In this document: in pieces, positions 1 through 9,305 of the stretch
Position numbering within the stretch: the stretch's first letter is position 1
Layout of the letters: the number at the start of each line of letters is the position of its first letter
Assembly (NCBI GenBank): GCA_018335925.1
Contig: JAGXRF010000017.1
Coordinates: forward strand, 124,001-188,000
Length of the DNA stretch: 64,000 bases
Reading direction: 5' to 3'
Source of the DNA: Flavobacteriales bacterium
Lineage (GTDB): Bacteria; Bacteroidota; Bacteroidia; Flavobacteriales; Flavobacteriaceae
The notes under the pieces: generated by a model
The model's database searches: none
Told to the model about the DNA's origin: nothing
Seen by the model: the letters and a program-made list of their open reading frames with translations, nothing else
Made by a program: the position numbers and the translations under genes

Positions 1-150
1 GGAATTTTCAATAAGGAAGTAGCAACTAAATTTAAAGATAACGTACTTTCCAAAGGTGGCACCGAATTGCCAATGGAATTGTATAAAAAGTTTCGTGGTC
101 AAGAACCTAAGGTAGATGCCTTATTGAAAAGAGCGGGACTTCTATCATAA
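1..150 (+). CDS. M3 family metallopeptidase, C-terminal fragment
   Basis: The window opens inside a reading frame that runs in frame 1 to a TAA at 148-150 and encodes 49 residues. The fragment contains LSKGGTELPMELYKKFRGQEP followed by DALLKRAGL, which matches the C-terminal end of M3 zinc oligopeptidases (peptidyl-dipeptidase Dcp and oligopeptidase A type). In these enzymes this tail lies after the catalytic HEXXH domain, so the active site is outside the window. Family assignment rests only on this short tail, so whether it is the Dcp or the PrlC type cannot be decided. The 74 bases to the next gene hold no convincing terminator, only an AT-rich stretch with AACCATT and AATGGTT arms around a long loop. 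Confidence 0.75.
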   Translation, partial: GIFNKEVATKFKDNVLSKGGTELPMELYKKFRGQEPKVDALLKRAGLLS

Positions 151-224
151 ATCAATTGATTGTGATGTAAAATTCACAACCATTTGACTAATGAAAATCT
201 ACAAAACAATGGTTTCTGAAATTT

Positions 225-1655
225 TTATTTCAAGATCAACTTTTTTTGAATGCTTTGATTTTTTGATAGTATTTGAATCAAATAAATTCCTTTGACCAAA
301 TCTTGAAGATTAATTACCATAAAACTTGAATATGAATTTGATTTTCTCCAAACTATCTTACCAGATAAATCGGTAATTAAAATCTCTGAATTTTCAGGTA
401 GTTGATGTATATTTATTTCTCCATTACTTGGATTCGGAAATAAGTTAACTTGCTTTTCTTGTAAATCTTCTAATACACTTAAAGCAGCACTTCCGTTTAA
501 TCGAGCTAAAAAACGTCTTTCTGTTCCGTTATAACTTAAAAAATGTCCTCCTATTACTATTTTGCCATCACTTTGTATTAAAAATTGTGCAACACTTCCA
601 CTTCCGGTACCATGAACAACTCCCGCTCCAGGATCAAATGAAGAATCCAAAGCACCATTAGATGTGACTTTAACAATTCCACTTCTATTAACTCCATTAA
701 AAGTTGCAAATGTTCCTCCAACCAGATAATTTCCATCATTTAATAAAGTTACTGTGCTTACAGTTGTACCCCAAGTAGTTTGAGCTCCTGGGTTTGGAAC
801 AAAAGTTGTATCCACTGTCCCATTATTATTCAATCTAGCAATACTACTTCTAGCAAAACCACCAACCGTCGTAAAATTACCTCCAATCATTATTTTACCA
901 TCGGGTAATGAAAGTATAACATCTACATTGTTGATTCCACCAGCACCACCAGAAATAAAAGGAGAAGAGAATGTTGCATCATGCGATCCGTCAGGATTTA
1001 ATCGCACTGTTCTATTAGCAGAGATTCCATTAAATGAAGTAAAAAAACCAGAAAGTAAAATTTTTCCATCTGTTTGTACTGACATTGAAACTGCTTCTCC
1101 AGTAATTCCTGTTAAACCTGTACCTGGATTAAAAGAGCTATCTAAAGTACCATCAGAATTTAGCCTTGCAATACCAGCCCTTGCAGTACCATTGTACTGA
1201 GTAAAACGTCCTGCTATTAAAATTTTTCCATCTGGCAAAACAATTACTTTTCTTATATAATTATTAGCACCTGCTCCTATGTTGAATGAAGAATCTAAAG
1301 TACCATTTGAAAAAAGACGCACCAACCTATTCGCTGGCACATTATAAAAGGTTGTAAACTCTCCCCCTACTAAAATTTTCCCCTCAGAGGTAAACGCAGT
1401 AGAATATAAAATAGAACCAAACAATCCGGGTGAAGTAAAAGTATTATCTAGGGTACCATCCGAATTTAATCGTACTATTCTGTTATCAAAATGGCCGGAA
1501 ACAACAAACTTACCATCTGCTTGTTGTAAAATCGACAAAATTGTGCTATTGGTGTTAAATCCGGGATCAAAAGAAGCATCTAAAGTAGCTTCTTGTGCAA
1601 TCATCAGATGAAAACAAAAAAATAAAAGAACATGTAATAAGTAACATCTTTTCAT
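225..1655 (-). CDS. Secreted delta-60 repeat protein with T9SS C-terminal sorting domain
   Basis: A 476-residue protein with an N-terminal signal peptide (MKRCYLLHVLLFFCFHLMIAQ). Roughly residues 25-390 are about seven copies of the delta-60 beta-propeller-like repeat, seen as recurring RLNSDGTLDSSF and QADGKFVVSGHF-type segments. The last 80 residues carry VNLFPNPSNGEINI and end in a lysine-rich strand, the form of a type A T9SS C-terminal domain. It is therefore predicted to be exported to the periplasm by Sec, moved across the outer membrane by T9SS, and anchored or released. The repeat family has no known catalytic activity, so the function is unknown; binding or adhesion is a guess. It is a single-gene unit, convergent with the upstream peptidase. 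Confidence 0.85.
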   Translation of the reverse strand: MKRCYLLHVLLFFCFHLMIAQEATLDASFDPGFNTNSTILSILQQADGKFVVSGHFDNRIVRLNSDGTLDNTFTSPGLFGSILYSTAFTSEGKILVGGEFTTFYNVPANRLVRLFSNGTLDSSFNIGAGANNYIRKVIVLPDGKILIAGRFTQYNGTARAGIARLNSDGTLDSSFNPGTGLTGITGEAVSMSVQTDGKILLSGFFTSFNGISANRTVRLNPDGSHDATFSSPFISGGAGGINNVDVILSLPDGKIMIGGNFTTVGGFARSSIARLNNNGTVDTTFVPNPGAQTTWGTTVSTVTLLNDGNYLVGGTFATFNGVNRSGIVKVTSNGALDSSFDPGAGVVHGTGSGSVAQFLIQSDGKIVIGGHFLSYNGTERRFLARLNGSAALSVLEDLQEKQVNLFPNPSNGEINIHQLPENSEILITDLSGKIVWRKSNSYSSFMVINLQDLVKGIYLIQILSKNQSIQKKLILK

Positions 1656-1757
1656 AGCTTTAAAGGTTTAATTTAGATTCTTCAAAGAAAATTTTTAACC
1701 TCTTAGTAAGCAATACGTCAAATGACTTATTTTAAATTAACAGTATTATTTATAAAG

Positions 1758-2339
1758 TTACCCATGCACCGAATGATGCTTGCCTAAATCTTGCATTACT
1801 TGTGCTTCGTATGCTAACAATGCTTGCCATTTTTTATTCACTTTTTCCACATCGTCATATTTGCGGGCAAACTTTAAAAACATGGTATAATGTCCGGCTT
1901 CGGATTTCATCAAATCAAAATAAAACTTAGCCAAATTTTTATCCTCTAAATTTTCAGAAAGCACTCTAAAACGTTCACAACTTCTGGCTTCAATCAAGGC
2001 TGCAACCAATAAATGATGTACCAAACCATCGGTACGTGAGCCTCCTTTTGGAAAGAATTGTTGAATTTTCTTTACATATTCATCCGGACGTTGTGGCCCT
2101 AATTCAAACCCATATTCTTTTAACTTGTGCATTACCATTTTAAAATGCCCCATTTCCTCTCGAACCAAGTCGGTCATTTCATGAATTAACTCTGTTTTAT
2201 CCGGATTTGTAACAATAATTGATATTGCCATACTGGCAGCTTTTTGTTCGCACCAAGCATGATCTATCAAAATTTCTTCGATGTTTTTTTCTGCAATATG
2301 AGCCCAACGTGGGTCGGTTGGTAATTTTAATCCTAACAT
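1758..2339 (-). CDS. miaE: tRNA 2-methylthio-N6-isopentenyladenosine hydroxylase
   Basis: A 193-residue diiron monooxygenase of the ferritin-like fold. It hydroxylates the isopentenyl group of ms2i6A at position 37 of tRNAs that read UNN codons. The carboxylate and histidine ligands appear in the expected four-helix order: EEILIDHAWCEQKAA, REEMGHFKMV, EARSCERFRVL and KSEAGHYTMF. The length is normal for the family. It is transcribed alone. A TATTTTTG -7-like element lies at 2356-2363, about 17 bases upstream of the ATG. Confidence is high because all four metal-ligand helices are intact. Confidence 0.9.
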   Translation of the reverse strand: MLGLKLPTDPRWAHIAEKNIEEILIDHAWCEQKAASMAISIIVTNPDKTELIHEMTDLVREEMGHFKMVMHKLKEYGFELGPQRPDEYVKKIQQFFPKGGSRTDGLVHHLLVAALIEARSCERFRVLSENLEDKNLAKFYFDLMKSEAGHYTMFLKFARKYDDVEKVNKKWQALLAYEAQVMQDLGKHHSVHG

Positions 2340-2355
2340 AACAAAGCAATTTGTG

Positions 2356-2363
2356 CAAAAATA
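2356..2363 (-). promoter_or_regulatory. -7 promoter element of miaE
   Basis: TATTTTTG on the minus strand matches the Bacteroidota -7 consensus TAnnTTTG and lies 17 bases before the miaE ATG. No TTTG is seen at the expected -33 distance. Confidence 0.4.
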
Positions 2364-2475
2364 AAACTTTCTGTGGTTATACTCTTAAAAATAACCGACA
2401 AACAAAATCACAAATGGTTGATAAATTGGTAAAAATATTACGTTTTGTTTCACATCAATTTAGCGATTGAATAAT

Positions 2476-2483
2476 TAAATTTG
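2476..2483 (+). promoter_or_regulatory. -7 promoter element of gcvP
   Basis: TAAATTTG matches TAnnTTTG and lies 48 bases before the chosen ATG. It overlaps the TTG that the ORF track used as a start, which argues that the TTG is promoter rather than coding sequence. No good -33 element is visible. Confidence 0.5.
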
Positions 2484-2531
2484 CACTTTATTAATTACTT
2501 TTCAAACCTTTGTTATAATCGCACTACTAAA

Positions 2532-5372
2532 ATGAAAACAGACAACTTTGCTCAACGACACATTGGTCCGAGAGAATCCGATTTACAACATATGTTTCAA
2601 ACCATTGGGGTGGAAAACTTTGATCAATTAATTTTTGAAACCATTCCCGATGATATTTTATTAAAAAGTCCATTACAATTAGAAGCTCCAATGAGCGAAT
2701 ATGAGTTTGCCAATCATATCCAACAATTAGGTGCTAAAAACAAATTATACAAAACCTACATTGGTTTGGGCTACCACCCTACCATTACACCGGCTGTAAT
2801 TCAACGTAATATATTTGAAAATCCAGGTTGGTACACTGCTTACACACCTTACCAAGCTGAAATTGCCCAAGGCAGATTAGAAGCTATTTTAAATTACCAA
2901 ACCGTAGCCATTGAACTAACCGGAATGGAAATTGCTAATGCTTCACTATTAGATGAAGGAACTGCAGCTGCAGAAGCAATGGCCATGTTGTTTGATGTAA
3001 GAACCAGAGACCAAAAGAAAAACAATGCAAATAAATTTTTTGTTTCAGAAGAAATTTTACCACAAACACTTTCTGTTTTGCAAACTCGTTCTACTCCAAT
3101 TGGAGTTGAATTGGTAGTTGGTAACCATGAAACCTTTGATTTTTCCAATGAGTTTTTTGGAGCTATTTTACAATATCCAGGCAAACACGGACAAGTAACC
3201 GATTATACTAGTTTTATTCAGCAAGCAAAGAATAACGACATTAAAGTTGCCGTTGCAGCTGATTTGTTAAGCTTAACCTTATTAACGCCTCCCGGAGAAA
3301 TGGGTGCAGATGTGGTAGTAGGAACTTCACAACGTTTCGGAATTCCGATGGGTTACGGGGGGCCTCACGCTGCTTTTTTTGCAACCAAAGAAGAATACAA
3401 AAGAAGTGTACCAGGAAGATTGATTGGAGTTACGATTGACACCAACGGAAATCGTGCTTTGCGAATGGCTTTACAAACTCGTGAGCAACATATTAAACGT
3501 GAAAAAGCTACTTCAAACATTTGTACTGCCCAAGTTTTGTTAGCAGTAATGGCCGGAATGTATGCCGTATACCATGGTCCAAAAGGATTGACCTACATTG
3601 CCAACAAAATTCACCAAAAAGCAGTGGCTTTAACCAATGCATTGAATCAAATGGGAGTGTATCAAACCAACACCCATTTTTTTGATACTTTATCCTTTAA
3701 AGCAGATGCGAAAAAAGTAGAAAAAGTTGCTTTAGCTAACGAAGTAAACTTCTTTTATCCAGATGCAGAAACCGTAGTTTTATCGTTAAATGAGACTAAT
3801 TCTGTAGAGGACTTACAAAAAATTGTACACATTTTTGCAGAAGCTCTACAAAAAGATGCTGTTCAGGTGGTGTTGGAGAATAACACCCAAATTCCATCGA
3901 ACCTTCAAAGAACTTCTTCTTTCTTAACCCACGAGGTTTTCAATTCCTATCACTCTGAATCGGCATTGATGCGTTACATTAAAAAATTAGAAAGAAAAGA
4001 TTTGGCTTTAAACCATTCGATGATTTCTTTGGGTTCATGTACCATGAAACTAAATGCAGCAGCAGAAATGTTGCCATTAAGCATGCCACAATGGAACCAG
4101 TTACATCCTTTTGTTCCTATAGACCAGGCAGAAGGTTACCAAATTCTTTTGAAAAAATTAGAACATCAATTAAATGTAGTTACAGGTTTTGTAGGCACTA
4201 CCTTGCAGCCTAACTCAGGGGCACAAGGAGAATATGCAGGGTTGATGACCATTCGAGCATATCACATGGCACGTGGAGAAGCCCACAGAAATGTATGTTT
4301 AATTCCGGCATCTGCTCACGGAACCAATCCGGCATCTGCAGCAATGGCAGGAATGGAAATTGTAGTGACAAAAACCATGGAAAACGGAAACATTGATGTA
4401 GAGGATGTTCGTGCAAAAGCATTGCAATATAAAGATAGCTTGTCATGTTTGATGGTAACTTACCCTTCTACACACGGAGTTTTTGAGAGTGCCATAAGAG
4501 AAATTACCCAAATTATACATGACAATGGTGGTTTGGTATATATGGATGGTGCCAACATGAACGCACAAGTTGGCTTAACCAACCCAGCAACCATTGGTGC
4601 AGATGTATGTCACTTAAACTTACACAAAACCTTTGCCATTCCTCACGGAGGAGGTGGTCCGGGAGTTGGACCAATTTGTGTGAACGAAAAATTGGTCGAT
4701 TTTTTACCAACCAACCCAATTATTTCAACTGGAGGAAACCAAGCGATTTCTGCTATTTCAGCAGCTCCTTATGGTTCTGCTTTGGTGTGTTTGATTTCTT
4801 ACGGATACATTTGTATGTTAGGTTCCGAAGGTTTGACCAACGCTACCAAATATGCCATTTTAAATGCCAATTACATGAAAGCTCGATTAGAAGCCCACTA
4901 CCCTATTTTATATACTGGTGAAATGGGAAGAGCTGCACACGAAATGATTTTAGATTGCAGAGCATTCAAACAACAAGGCATTGAAGTAACAGATATTGCA
5001 AAACGATTGATGGATTATGGATTCCATGCTCCTACGGTTTCTTTCCCCGTTGCCGGAACCTTAATGATTGAACCTACCGAATCAGAAGACTTGGCGGAAT
5101 TAGATCGTTTTTGCGATGCGATGATTGCCATTCGTCAAGAAATTGAGGCTGCAACTGCAGAAGATGCAAACAATCCGCTAAAAAATGCACCCCATACTTT
5201 AGCTATGGTAACCGCAAATGAATGGGTGTTCCCGTACAGCAGAGAAAAAGCAGCTTATCCGTTAGAGTATGTAGCAGAAAATAAATTCTGGCCTTCTGTA
5301 AGAAGAGTAGATGAAGCCTACGGTGACAGAAATTTAGTTTGCTCTTGTGCTCCAATTGAAGCGTATATGTAA
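2532..5372 (+). CDS. gcvP: Glycine dehydrogenase (decarboxylating), P-protein of glycine cleavage
   Basis: The single-chain P-protein, 946 residues from the chosen ATG. It is a PLP enzyme that decarboxylates glycine and passes the aminomethyl group to the lipoyl H-protein. The N-terminal FAQRHIGPRESD and the two homologous halves are both present. The PLP-binding lysine lies in HLNLHKTFAIPHGGGGPGVGP in the second half. The ORF track begins 17 codons earlier at a TTG inside the promoter; MKTDNFAQRHIGP is the usual start of the family. The T and H proteins are not next to it, as is common in Bacteroidota. A strong terminator follows at 5450. The gene appears intact. Confidence 0.95.
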   Translation: MKTDNFAQRHIGPRESDLQHMFQTIGVENFDQLIFETIPDDILLKSPLQLEAPMSEYEFANHIQQLGAKNKLYKTYIGLGYHPTITPAVIQRNIFENPGWYTAYTPYQAEIAQGRLEAILNYQTVAIELTGMEIANASLLDEGTAAAEAMAMLFDVRTRDQKKNNANKFFVSEEILPQTLSVLQTRSTPIGVELVVGNHETFDFSNEFFGAILQYPGKHGQVTDYTSFIQQAKNNDIKVAVAADLLSLTLLTPPGEMGADVVVGTSQRFGIPMGYGGPHAAFFATKEEYKRSVPGRLIGVTIDTNGNRALRMALQTREQHIKREKATSNICTAQVLLAVMAGMYAVYHGPKGLTYIANKIHQKAVALTNALNQMGVYQTNTHFFDTLSFKADAKKVEKVALANEVNFFYPDAETVVLSLNETNSVEDLQKIVHIFAEALQKDAVQVVLENNTQIPSNLQRTSSFLTHEVFNSYHSESALMRYIKKLERKDLALNHSMISLGSCTMKLNAAAEMLPLSMPQWNQLHPFVPIDQAEGYQILLKKLEHQLNVVTGFVGTTLQPNSGAQGEYAGLMTIRAYHMARGEAHRNVCLIPASAHGTNPASAAMAGMEIVVTKTMENGNIDVEDVRAKALQYKDSLSCLMVTYPSTHGVFESAIREITQIIHDNGGLVYMDGANMNAQVGLTNPATIGADVCHLNLHKTFAIPHGGGGPGVGPICVNEKLVDFLPTNPIISTGGNQAISAISAAPYGSALVCLISYGYICMLGSEGLTNATKYAILNANYMKARLEAHYPILYTGEMGRAAHEMILDCRAFKQQGIEVTDIAKRLMDYGFHAPTVSFPVAGTLMIEPTESEDLAELDRFCDAMIAIRQEIEAATAEDANNPLKNAPHTLAMVTANEWVFPYSREKAAYPLEYVAENKFWPSVRRVDEAYGDRNLVCSCAPIEAYM

Positions 5373-5378
5373 ATTTTT

Positions 5379-5525
5379 AGTTTCAGGTTTAAAGTTTAGA
5401 GTTGAAACATAGCAAAGCTTGTTTCAATGTCAACTAAGCCTAAATATTTAAAAGTTCAAGATTTAAAAAAATCTTGAACTTTTTTATGTAAAAATTAAAA
5501 CTTTGAACTTGAAACTTGAAACTTT
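5379..5525. repeat. GTTTAAA/GTTTCAG-type intergenic repeat, copy 1
   Basis: The gcvP-globin gap begins with AGTTTCAGGTTTAAAGTTTA and ends with ACTTTGAACTTGAAACTTGA, which are imperfect inverted versions of each other, with a terminator hairpin between them. Closely similar arrays occur at 10525-10601 and 18818-18890, so this is a dispersed family rather than chance low complexity. All three copies lie between genes of the same orientation. Confidence 0.7.
5450..5485 (+). terminator. Rho-independent terminator after gcvP
   Basis: A perfect 15-bp stem, AAAAGTTCAAGATTT paired with AAATCTTGAACTTTT around a four-A loop, is followed by further T residues. It is long and AT-rich and lies inside the repeat array. 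It should end gcvP transcription before the globin gene. Confidence 0.75.
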
Positions 5526-5532
5526 CAAAATT

Positions 5533-5904
5533 ATGAGTGATATCAAAAACCGCGAAGACATTCTTCTTATCCTTAAAGAGTTTTACGAAAAACTCCTTGC
5601 AGATAATTCCATCAATTACTTTTTTACCAAAGTGACCAATGTGGAACAACATTTAGAGGAGCATTTGGAAATATTAGCTACCTTTTGGGAACAGTCCTTA
5701 TTTTTAAAGGGTGGATACTATAACAACATGTTTCAAATACACCAAAAAGTGCATGAAAAAAGTCCTTTTACCAAAGAACATTACCAATCATGGTTACATC
5801 ATTGGAACCAAACCATTGATACCTGTTTTCAAGGAAATTATGCGGAACAAATGAAAACCCAAGCATTAAGCATGGCAACGGTGATGCAAATAAAATTAAA
5901 GTAA
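5533..5904 (+). CDS. Group III (P-type) truncated haemoglobin
   Basis: A 123-residue 2-on-2 globin. FYEKLLADNSINYFF near the N-terminus, the HLEEHLEILATFWEQSLF segment with candidate haem-pocket residues, and HQKVHEKSPFTKEHYQSWLHHW with the proximal histidine region match group III truncated globins. Such proteins bind O2 or NO in the cytoplasm; the physiological role is usually unknown and may be peroxide or NO handling. The ORF track starts at a TTG in the upstream repeat; the ATG giving MSDIKNREDIL is preferred. No clear promoter is seen, and the repeat array occupies its upstream region. Confidence 0.85.
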   Translation: MSDIKNREDILLILKEFYEKLLADNSINYFFTKVTNVEQHLEEHLEILATFWEQSLFLKGGYYNNMFQIHQKVHEKSPFTKEHYQSWLHHWNQTIDTCFQGNYAEQMKTQALSMATVMQIKLK

Positions 5905-5952
5905 GTAAAATATTACCTTATTAATTGCGTTATTTGCACTTAATGTATTTAT

Positions 5953-8727
5953 ATGAAAAAATATTTTCTTTTATTTCTGTTCCCAATAGCATTTGTTTTT
6001 AGCCAAAATTTCATACAAATTCAAGGAAATGCAGTAAGTGCAACCGACCAAAAACCATTAGAATCTGCCACTGTATACTTACAAACAAAAAAAGATAGTT
6101 CGTTAGTGGATTATACCTCCACAGACAAAAATGGAAAATTCTCCTTAAAAATTAAAGCCAATCAACCCCCCACTGTATTAAAAATATCCTACGTTGGTTT
6201 TAAAACCTATCGAAAAGAACTTAATGACTATTCTAAAAATATCGTTTTAGGTAATTTGTTGATGGAAGAAATTTCATCAGAGTTAGATGAAGTTGTAGTA
6301 AAGGCAGATGTTGCACCAATTAAGTTCAAAAAAGACACTCTTGAATTTAACGCATCTTCATTTAAAGTTGCACCAGATGCCAATGTCATGCAATTGTTAA
6401 AACAACTCCCCGGAGTTGAAATAGATGAAAACGGAAAAATAACCGTTAACGGGAAAGAAGTAAATAATGTGTTGGTAAACGGTAAGCCATTGTTTGGAAG
6501 TGATGGCAAAATTGCCATCCAAAATTTACCGGCAGAAATCATCAATAAGGTTCAAATTACTACGACCAAAACCAAAGAGGAAGAATTGGCCAAAGAAGAT
6601 GCCTCTGGAAACGAAGCAACCATCAACTTAACTATTGATGAGGATAAAAACAAAGGACTGATTGGAAGAATCACTGCAGGATATGGTACCAACGAACGGT
6701 ATGAAGCTAGTGGATTGGTCAACTCATTTAAAGGAGACAGAAGGTTTAGCGTTTTAGCGTCTTCAAACAACATTAATTCTACCGGATTTTCGATGGATGA
6801 GGTATTCGACAACATGAATGGTGGGAGAAACTACAATATGTGGAGTAATAGCGATGGCTCTTTTGGGATAAACGACATGCAATTTGGAGGAAACAAAGGA
6901 ATCGTACGAACCAATATGTTAGGCATTAGTTATAGTGACGAATGGTTGAAAAAGAAACTTAGCCCGATTTACACAGTTTTGTACAACAACAACGAAATTA
7001 TAAACGAAAATCAATCGCAAATTGTTCGATTTTTACCTAATGCAACCACCACCACCAATGCCACTTCAAACAACATAAGCAAGGTAGATAACTATAATTT
7101 TAGTCAAGATTACAATATAAAATTAGATTCTACATCCACCCTAAACGTAGCTCCTCGATTTTCAAAGAGCATTCAGTTAAATAACAGAAATTACGAGGCT
7201 GTAACATTTAATGAAAATGCAGATTTATTGAACCGAAATAAAAACACCTCTATTGCAACCAATTTGAACACTTCGTTTTTTAATCGCTTAAACTGGAACA
7301 AACAATTAAAGAAAAAAGGAAGTTACATTAGTTTTCAAAACGAAGTAAGTATTAACGAAACCGACAACCAACAACTGTTTAAAAGTCTTACCGAATTTAT
7401 TGCAACGGGTGCTCCTAATGACGAACGTGATCAAAAAGTATCCAGTACCAGTCGAAGAACCAATGTAAATTTTAGTGGAAATTACAGCACCCCTATTTCC
7501 GACTCTGCAAGTATTGGCATTCAATTAAGTTACTCACAATCCAAACAAAAAGATGCATTACGCACCTTGGATTTTGATGGTGTAAACTATGCCAACTTAA
7601 ATGAGTTTCAATCCAATAACTTTGCAAGTTTAGACGAAAGATATAGAACTTCTGCTACCTTTCGATTGCGAAAAAAGAAAACTCGCGGAGCCATCAGTGC
7701 AGGTACCCAATGGATTAACAACCAAAACGAAGGACTCTATTTAAGTGAAAATTACCAAGAAAACAGAAGATTTTTATATCCTTCGTTCAACACTTGGTTA
7801 AGTTCGGATGTTGGTAAAAACAAATCCATTTATTTTTACGGAAGCTACAATGTAAATTTACCTTCTGCCAGGCAATTATTGGCAATTACAGACCTAAGCA
7901 ATCCGTTGAACACCATTGTAGGAAACACCGATTTAAAACCAACAGAGGTTTTTAACATCTATTTTAATTACAACAATTACGACTATGCCAAAAAAAGCGG
8001 TATTTACTTTTATGGAGGTGGAGATGCTAACAAAAATTCTATTGTAAACTTTACTGTTTTTGACGACAATTTTAAAGCAACTACAAGCTATCAAAACATC
8101 GATTGGAATTACAATGCATTTATGGGAGGAAACTGGAGCAAATCTTTCAGTAAAGAAAAAAATAAGTACCGCATCTCCTTGGGTACTAGCATGAATTATA
8201 ACTTTAATAAAGGATTTATTAATAACGAAATGTTTACTTCCTCCACATGGTCAATAACTCCAAGATTATATACCAATTGGAATGTAGAAAAAATGTTTAG
8301 CATTAGTCCGTTTTACGAATACACCTATTCCAAGGGAAGTTACACCAACTATGTGATAGAATCTATTTCCAATCAATTGCACAAAGTTGCTGTGGAAACT
8401 ACAACGTATTGGCCTAAAAACATCCTATTCGGTAACGACTTTAGTTACAATTACAACTCAAATATTGCAGAAGGATTCAGACGAAACTTTTACCTTTGGA
8501 ATACAAGTTTAGGTTACGAGTTTTATCAAAAAAAGTTAGTAACAAAAGTAAAAGTTTACGATTTGTTAAATCAAAATTTAAGTAATTCACGAACCATTAC
8601 CCCAACAGGTATTACAGATGCAGAAGACTTGATTTTAAGAAGATATACCATGTTTTCGCTCACCTATAAACTTGATAAATTTGGTACTAAAAAAGGAGAA
8701 GAAGAAAGCTTTTTTGATGAGGAATAA
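5953..8727 (+). CDS. Outer-membrane beta-barrel receptor-like protein (TonB-receptor type)
   Basis: A 924-residue outer-membrane protein with a signal peptide (MKKYFLLFLFPIAFVFSQ). Residues of about 25-115 form a carboxypeptidase-regulatory-like domain (SATVYLQTKKDSSLVDYTS). About residues 130-230 form a plug-like segment including LLKQLPGVEIDENGKITVNG and NGKPLFGSDG. The rest is a long aromatic-rich beta-barrel. This matches the large flavobacterial family that resembles TonB-dependent receptors but often lacks a clear TonB box. The ligand is unknown, and no SusD partner, transporter or regulator is adjacent to suggest one. The barrel ends in ...GEEESFFDEE instead of the usual terminal aromatic residue, which is common in this subfamily. 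Confidence 0.85.
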   Translation: MKKYFLLFLFPIAFVFSQNFIQIQGNAVSATDQKPLESATVYLQTKKDSSLVDYTSTDKNGKFSLKIKANQPPTVLKISYVGFKTYRKELNDYSKNIVLGNLLMEEISSELDEVVVKADVAPIKFKKDTLEFNASSFKVAPDANVMQLLKQLPGVEIDENGKITVNGKEVNNVLVNGKPLFGSDGKIAIQNLPAEIINKVQITTTKTKEEELAKEDASGNEATINLTIDEDKNKGLIGRITAGYGTNERYEASGLVNSFKGDRRFSVLASSNNINSTGFSMDEVFDNMNGGRNYNMWSNSDGSFGINDMQFGGNKGIVRTNMLGISYSDEWLKKKLSPIYTVLYNNNEIINENQSQIVRFLPNATTTTNATSNNISKVDNYNFSQDYNIKLDSTSTLNVAPRFSKSIQLNNRNYEAVTFNENADLLNRNKNTSIATNLNTSFFNRLNWNKQLKKKGSYISFQNEVSINETDNQQLFKSLTEFIATGAPNDERDQKVSSTSRRTNVNFSGNYSTPISDSASIGIQLSYSQSKQKDALRTLDFDGVNYANLNEFQSNNFASLDERYRTSATFRLRKKKTRGAISAGTQWINNQNEGLYLSENYQENRRFLYPSFNTWLSSDVGKNKSIYFYGSYNVNLPSARQLLAITDLSNPLNTIVGNTDLKPTEVFNIYFNYNNYDYAKKSGIYFYGGGDANKNSIVNFTVFDDNFKATTSYQNIDWNYNAFMGGNWSKSFSKEKNKYRISLGTSMNYNFNKGFINNEMFTSSTWSITPRLYTNWNVEKMFSISPFYEYTYSKGSYTNYVIESISNQLHKVAVETTTYWPKNILFGNDFSYNYNSNIAEGFRRNFYLWNTSLGYEFYQKKLVTKVKVYDLLNQNLSNSRTITPTGITDAEDLILRRYTMFSLTYKLDKFGTKKGEEESFFDEE

Positions 8728-8784
8728 AAAGAATTAAAATAAGTATTTTATTGTTCTCACTTAAGCGAAAAATTTCGAAATTTA

Positions 8785-8814
8785 ATGGGAGGAGGTAAAA
8801 AAAAATTCAAGTAA
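8785..8814 (+). CDS. Possible 9-residue leader ORF MGGGKKKFK
   Basis: ATG GGA GGA GGT AAA AAA AAA TTC AAG TAA lies immediately before the next gene, and its TAA directly abuts that gene's ATG (TAAATG). The GGAGGAGG inside it could also act as a strong Shine-Dalgarno-like tract, although such tracts are weakly used in Bacteroidota. It may be chance; the abutting stop and start codons are the only reason to list it. Confidence 0.25.
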   Translation: MGGGKKKFK

Positions 8815-9255
8815 ATGAAACTATTATCTGAAATCTTACTAAAAGAAAACTACTATAAAATTACTTTTAAAATTAGTGCTTCTAAGCATTTATTTTTGAA
8901 AGGAAAAATTAACGGAATCGATGGCACGTTTATTTTAGACACAGGTGCTTCAAACAGTTGTGTTGGGTTAGAACAAATAAATAAGTTTCAACTAAAAGCC
9001 AAAGCATCCAAAACCAAAGCAGCAGGTGCAGGTGCGGTGGGTATGGAAACCCAATTAGCAAAAAAAAATGAATTAAAACTTGGCAAATGGAAAACCAAAA
9101 CCCTTACTTTGGTTATTTTTGACTTAACACACGTTAACCAAGCATTAACCGAGCATGGTATGCAAGCAGTAGATGGCATTATTGGGGCAGATGTTTTGAT
9201 GAAAGGCGAAGCCATTATCGACTATTACCACCATAAAGTATATTTGAAGAAATAA
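8815..9255 (+). CDS. Retropepsin-like aspartic protease family protein
   Basis: A 146-residue protein with the aspartyl protease signature LDTGAS (Asp42) and the later GIIGADVL motif, the two hallmarks of a single-domain retropepsin fold. It has no signal peptide or membrane segment, so it is probably cytoplasmic, and dimerisation would be needed for activity. The substrate is unknown. The start ATG lies directly after the stop of a tiny ORF. It is separated from the outer-membrane gene by 87 bases with no terminator, so the two may be co-transcribed. It is convergent with odhB. Confidence 0.75.
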   Translation: MKLLSEILLKENYYKITFKISASKHLFLKGKINGIDGTFILDTGASNSCVGLEQINKFQLKAKASKTKAAGAGAVGMETQLAKKNELKLGKWKTKTLTLVIFDLTHVNQALTEHGMQAVDGIIGADVLMKGEAIIDYYHHKVYLKK

Positions 9256-9257
9256 AA

Positions 9258-9290
9258 AAAGCCCCTTGCTCATGCAAAGGGCTTTCTATT
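9258..9290. terminator. Bidirectional terminator between retropepsin gene and odhB
   Basis: AAAGCCCCTTGC and GCAAAGGGCTTT pair with one mismatch around a TCAT loop. On the minus strand the stem is followed by a T run, so it should work best for odhB, but it also lies just after the plus-strand stop codon. Confidence 0.8.
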
Positions 9291-9305
9291 TTATAAAGGA
9301 GTTGG

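Noticed and set aside
928-1200. Plus-strand ORF of 90 aa inside the delta-60 gene
   Set aside because: It is an antisense frame of repeated coding sequence, with no start signal and no domain; the minus-strand repeat protein explains the sequence.
225-1655. Repeats in the delta-60 gene considered as an independent DNA repeat
   Set aside because: The periodicity is at the protein level with diverged codons, so it is a repeated protein domain, not a DNA repeat element.
5379-5525. Repeated GTTTAAA units considered as a CRISPR array
   Set aside because: Units are 7-8 bases, degenerate and contiguous, with no spacers of constant length and no cas genes in the window.
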